DNA of 43,015 bases from positions 1 to 43,015 of the forward strand of contig JAAVDX010000015.1 in NCBI GenBank assembly GCA_014801585.1. The letters run 5' to 3'. This DNA comes from Bacteroides sp. (GTDB taxonomy: Bacteria; Bacteroidota; Bacteroidia; Bacteroidales; Muribaculaceae). The notes under the pieces were generated by a model. That model worked only from the letters and a program-made list of their open reading frames with translations, was not told the origin of the DNA and did no database searches. How positions within the stretch are numbered: position 1 is the first letter of the stretch; each line of letters opens with the position of its first letter. This document shows, in pieces, positions 42,065-43,015 of the stretch. The translations under genes were made by a program, and so were the position numbers.

Positions 42065-42862
42065 TTACTTCTGGTGTTTGCGATAGTCGTCGAGCATTAC
42101 GAGGTCAACGTCGGTGATATTATCGATCTGATATTTCGAGATCGAGTTGATCTGCATCTCATCAAGGATATCCACGAGGCCACGATAAGAGGCTTCGGGA
42201 GTAGACTTGATGATGATGACCGGCTTTTTGATGTTCTCATCCTTACGCACCTTGGATGCTTCCTCATTGTATTTGGCCATAGCCTTTTCGCGGTCATCCT
42301 TGGTCTCGAGCGATCCGAATCCGCCGTCGTTGAGTTTCTTTTTCAACTCATTGACCTTTTCAAGGACACTCTTGTTGCGCTCCTGAATGATCTGGCGGAT
42401 ACCGCGAGCCTTATGGTCGCCAACGGAATTCACCTCATCTGACAGGAGTTCGGACTTCTTGAGGTTGTTATTTTCAGAGAGAACAGCTCCGCCGGGGCCG
42501 AACATGCCTGCGTCGCCACCGGGTTTGCCATCGTAATAGTAGATTTCATTGACTACATTGCCATTGACGGAGTCGATGACGAGAGTTCCGGGAGTGGAAC
42601 CCGGTTTCTTCTTGGCGTCGATAATGATTGTGATCGCGTCGTCGGCAGAGGCCTGCGACATGTTCTCCTCATTCTGCACCTTCTCGTTGGTAGGCAAGGC
42701 AATGGTCAGAGTCTGGGACTTAATCATGGTAGTACAGAGCATGAAGAAAGTGATAAGCAACATGTTCATGTCTACCATTGGCGTAAAGTCCACGCGGATC
42801 TGCATTTTTTTCTGGTGGCCCTTCTTTCCGCTGTCGCCACCTGATTGTTGAACTTCTGCCAT
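42065..42862 (-). CDS. exbD: ExbD/TolR-family protein with a large insertion
   Basis: A 265-residue member of the ExbD/TolR family, the stator-side partner of ExbB in the proton channel that powers TonB. The single N-terminal helix (30-48) carries the conserved Asp31 in TPMVDMNMLLITFFM. The C-terminal part (about 205-262, KPVIIIKSTPEASYRGLVDILDEMQ) is the usual periplasmic domain. Between them is an insertion of about 100 residues (110-205) with Gly-rich then charged, coiled-coil-like sequence (ERNKSVLEKVNELKKKLND), so the protein is almost twice E. coli length (141). It follows the partial ExbD upstream by 4 bp. Confidence 0.92.
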   Translation of the reverse strand: MAEVQQSGGDSGKKGHQKKMQIRVDFTPMVDMNMLLITFFMLCTTMIKSQTLTIALPTNEKVQNEENMSQASADDAITIIIDAKKKPGSTPGTLVIDSVNGNVVNEIYYYDGKPGGDAGMFGPGGAVLSENNNLKKSELLSDEVNSVGDHKARGIRQIIQERNKSVLEKVNELKKKLNDGGFGSLETKDDREKAMAKYNEEASKVRKDENIKKPVIIIKSTPEASYRGLVDILDEMQINSISKYQIDNITDVDLVMLDDYRKHQK

Positions 42863-42866
42863 GTCT

Positions 42867-43015
42867 TTATTCTCCTCCTGCCTTTAGAGCGGTCAATAAT
42901 GTAAACTTATTCTGTTTGATGGTCTGCAGGTTGTCCATCACCATGTGGATAACGTCGAAGCTTGTATTCTGGTCGGCCTTGATCGCTACGCCCATACCAT
43001 CTTTCATGGCTTGAG
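42867..43015 (-). CDS. exbD: ExbD/TolR-family protein, C-terminal fragment at the window edge
   Basis: Only the last 49 codons are in the window; the rest lies beyond 43015. The frame reads ADQNTSFDVIHMVMDNLQ then TIKQNKFTLLTALKAGGE and stops at 42867-42869, which matches the end of ExbD (periplasmic helix and the final Leu-rich segment). The next gene starts 4 bp later. Together they show two consecutive exbD genes, as in many Bacteroidetes; exbB is expected just outside. Confidence 0.9.
   Translation of the reverse strand, partial: QAMKDGMGVAIKADQNTSFDVIHMVMDNLQTIKQNKFTLLTALKAGGE

Overview
The window looks like ordinary chromosome of a Bacteroidales bacterium, most likely from the Muribaculaceae/Bacteroidaceae side of the order. 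This is inferred from three things. Promoters match the Bacteroidetes TTTG-N19/20-TAnnTTTG pattern and Shine-Dalgarno sites are weak or absent. There are Bacteroidetes-type families (DUF4492 beside cydA, DUF4494, a pyruvate:ferredoxin oxidoreductase, a BioG-BioC fusion, ExbD-ExbD-TonB followed by a PstS-like lipoprotein and a TPR protein). The gene neighbourhoods are also typical of the group. I see no rRNA, CRISPR array, prophage or insertion sequence.

Layout. 1-345: gene-free block of hairpins and a repeated hairpin element. 346-6019 (minus): DUF4492, cydA, cydB, two half-size ChrA-type transporters and folC, the cytochrome bd oxidase operon with passengers. 6383-11029 (plus): DUF4494 protein, YggS-type PLP protein, a sugar-type MFS transporter and transketolase. 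11354-12544 (plus): OmpA-family protein behind a long leader. 12725-13566 (minus): RluA-family pseudouridine synthase and an initiator tRNA-Met with clear promoter and terminator. 13837-16349 (plus): TetR regulator, FabH-type KAS III and FabG. 16491-20850 (plus): ispD, recG and a DbpA-like helicase. 21157-24747 (plus): nifJ.

24990-32957 (minus): a probable long operon read as two outer-membrane barrels, priA, bioA, bioF and a bioG-bioC fusion. Near 33.1-33.2 kb is an orphan stable-RNA-like promoter followed within about 90 nt by a strong terminator, the best candidate here for something undescribed (a small RNA). 33376-36212 (minus): LpxH-like hydrolase, DUF59 protein, a small membrane protein, a DEDD exonuclease and bioD. 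36337-39456 (minus): glyA and a large TPR protein. 39718-43015 (minus): PstS-like lipoprotein, a small membrane protein, tonB, exbD and the 3' end of a second exbD cut by the window edge.

Functionally, the window combines microaerobic respiration (cytochrome bd), anaerobic pyruvate oxidation (NifJ), pentose phosphate metabolism, fatty-acid and biotin synthesis, lipid A and isoprenoid precursors, one-carbon metabolism (FolC, GlyA) and outer-membrane energisation. BioC and BioG borrow the fatty-acid machinery to make pimeloyl-ACP, and BioF, BioA and BioD convert it to dethiobiotin. No bioB is present in the window. The non-coding observations most worth follow-up are the small-RNA candidate, the 35-bp hairpin repeat found three times next to gene ends, the hairpin plus heptamer repeat between cydA and cydB, and a 12-bp minisatellite after the OmpA gene.
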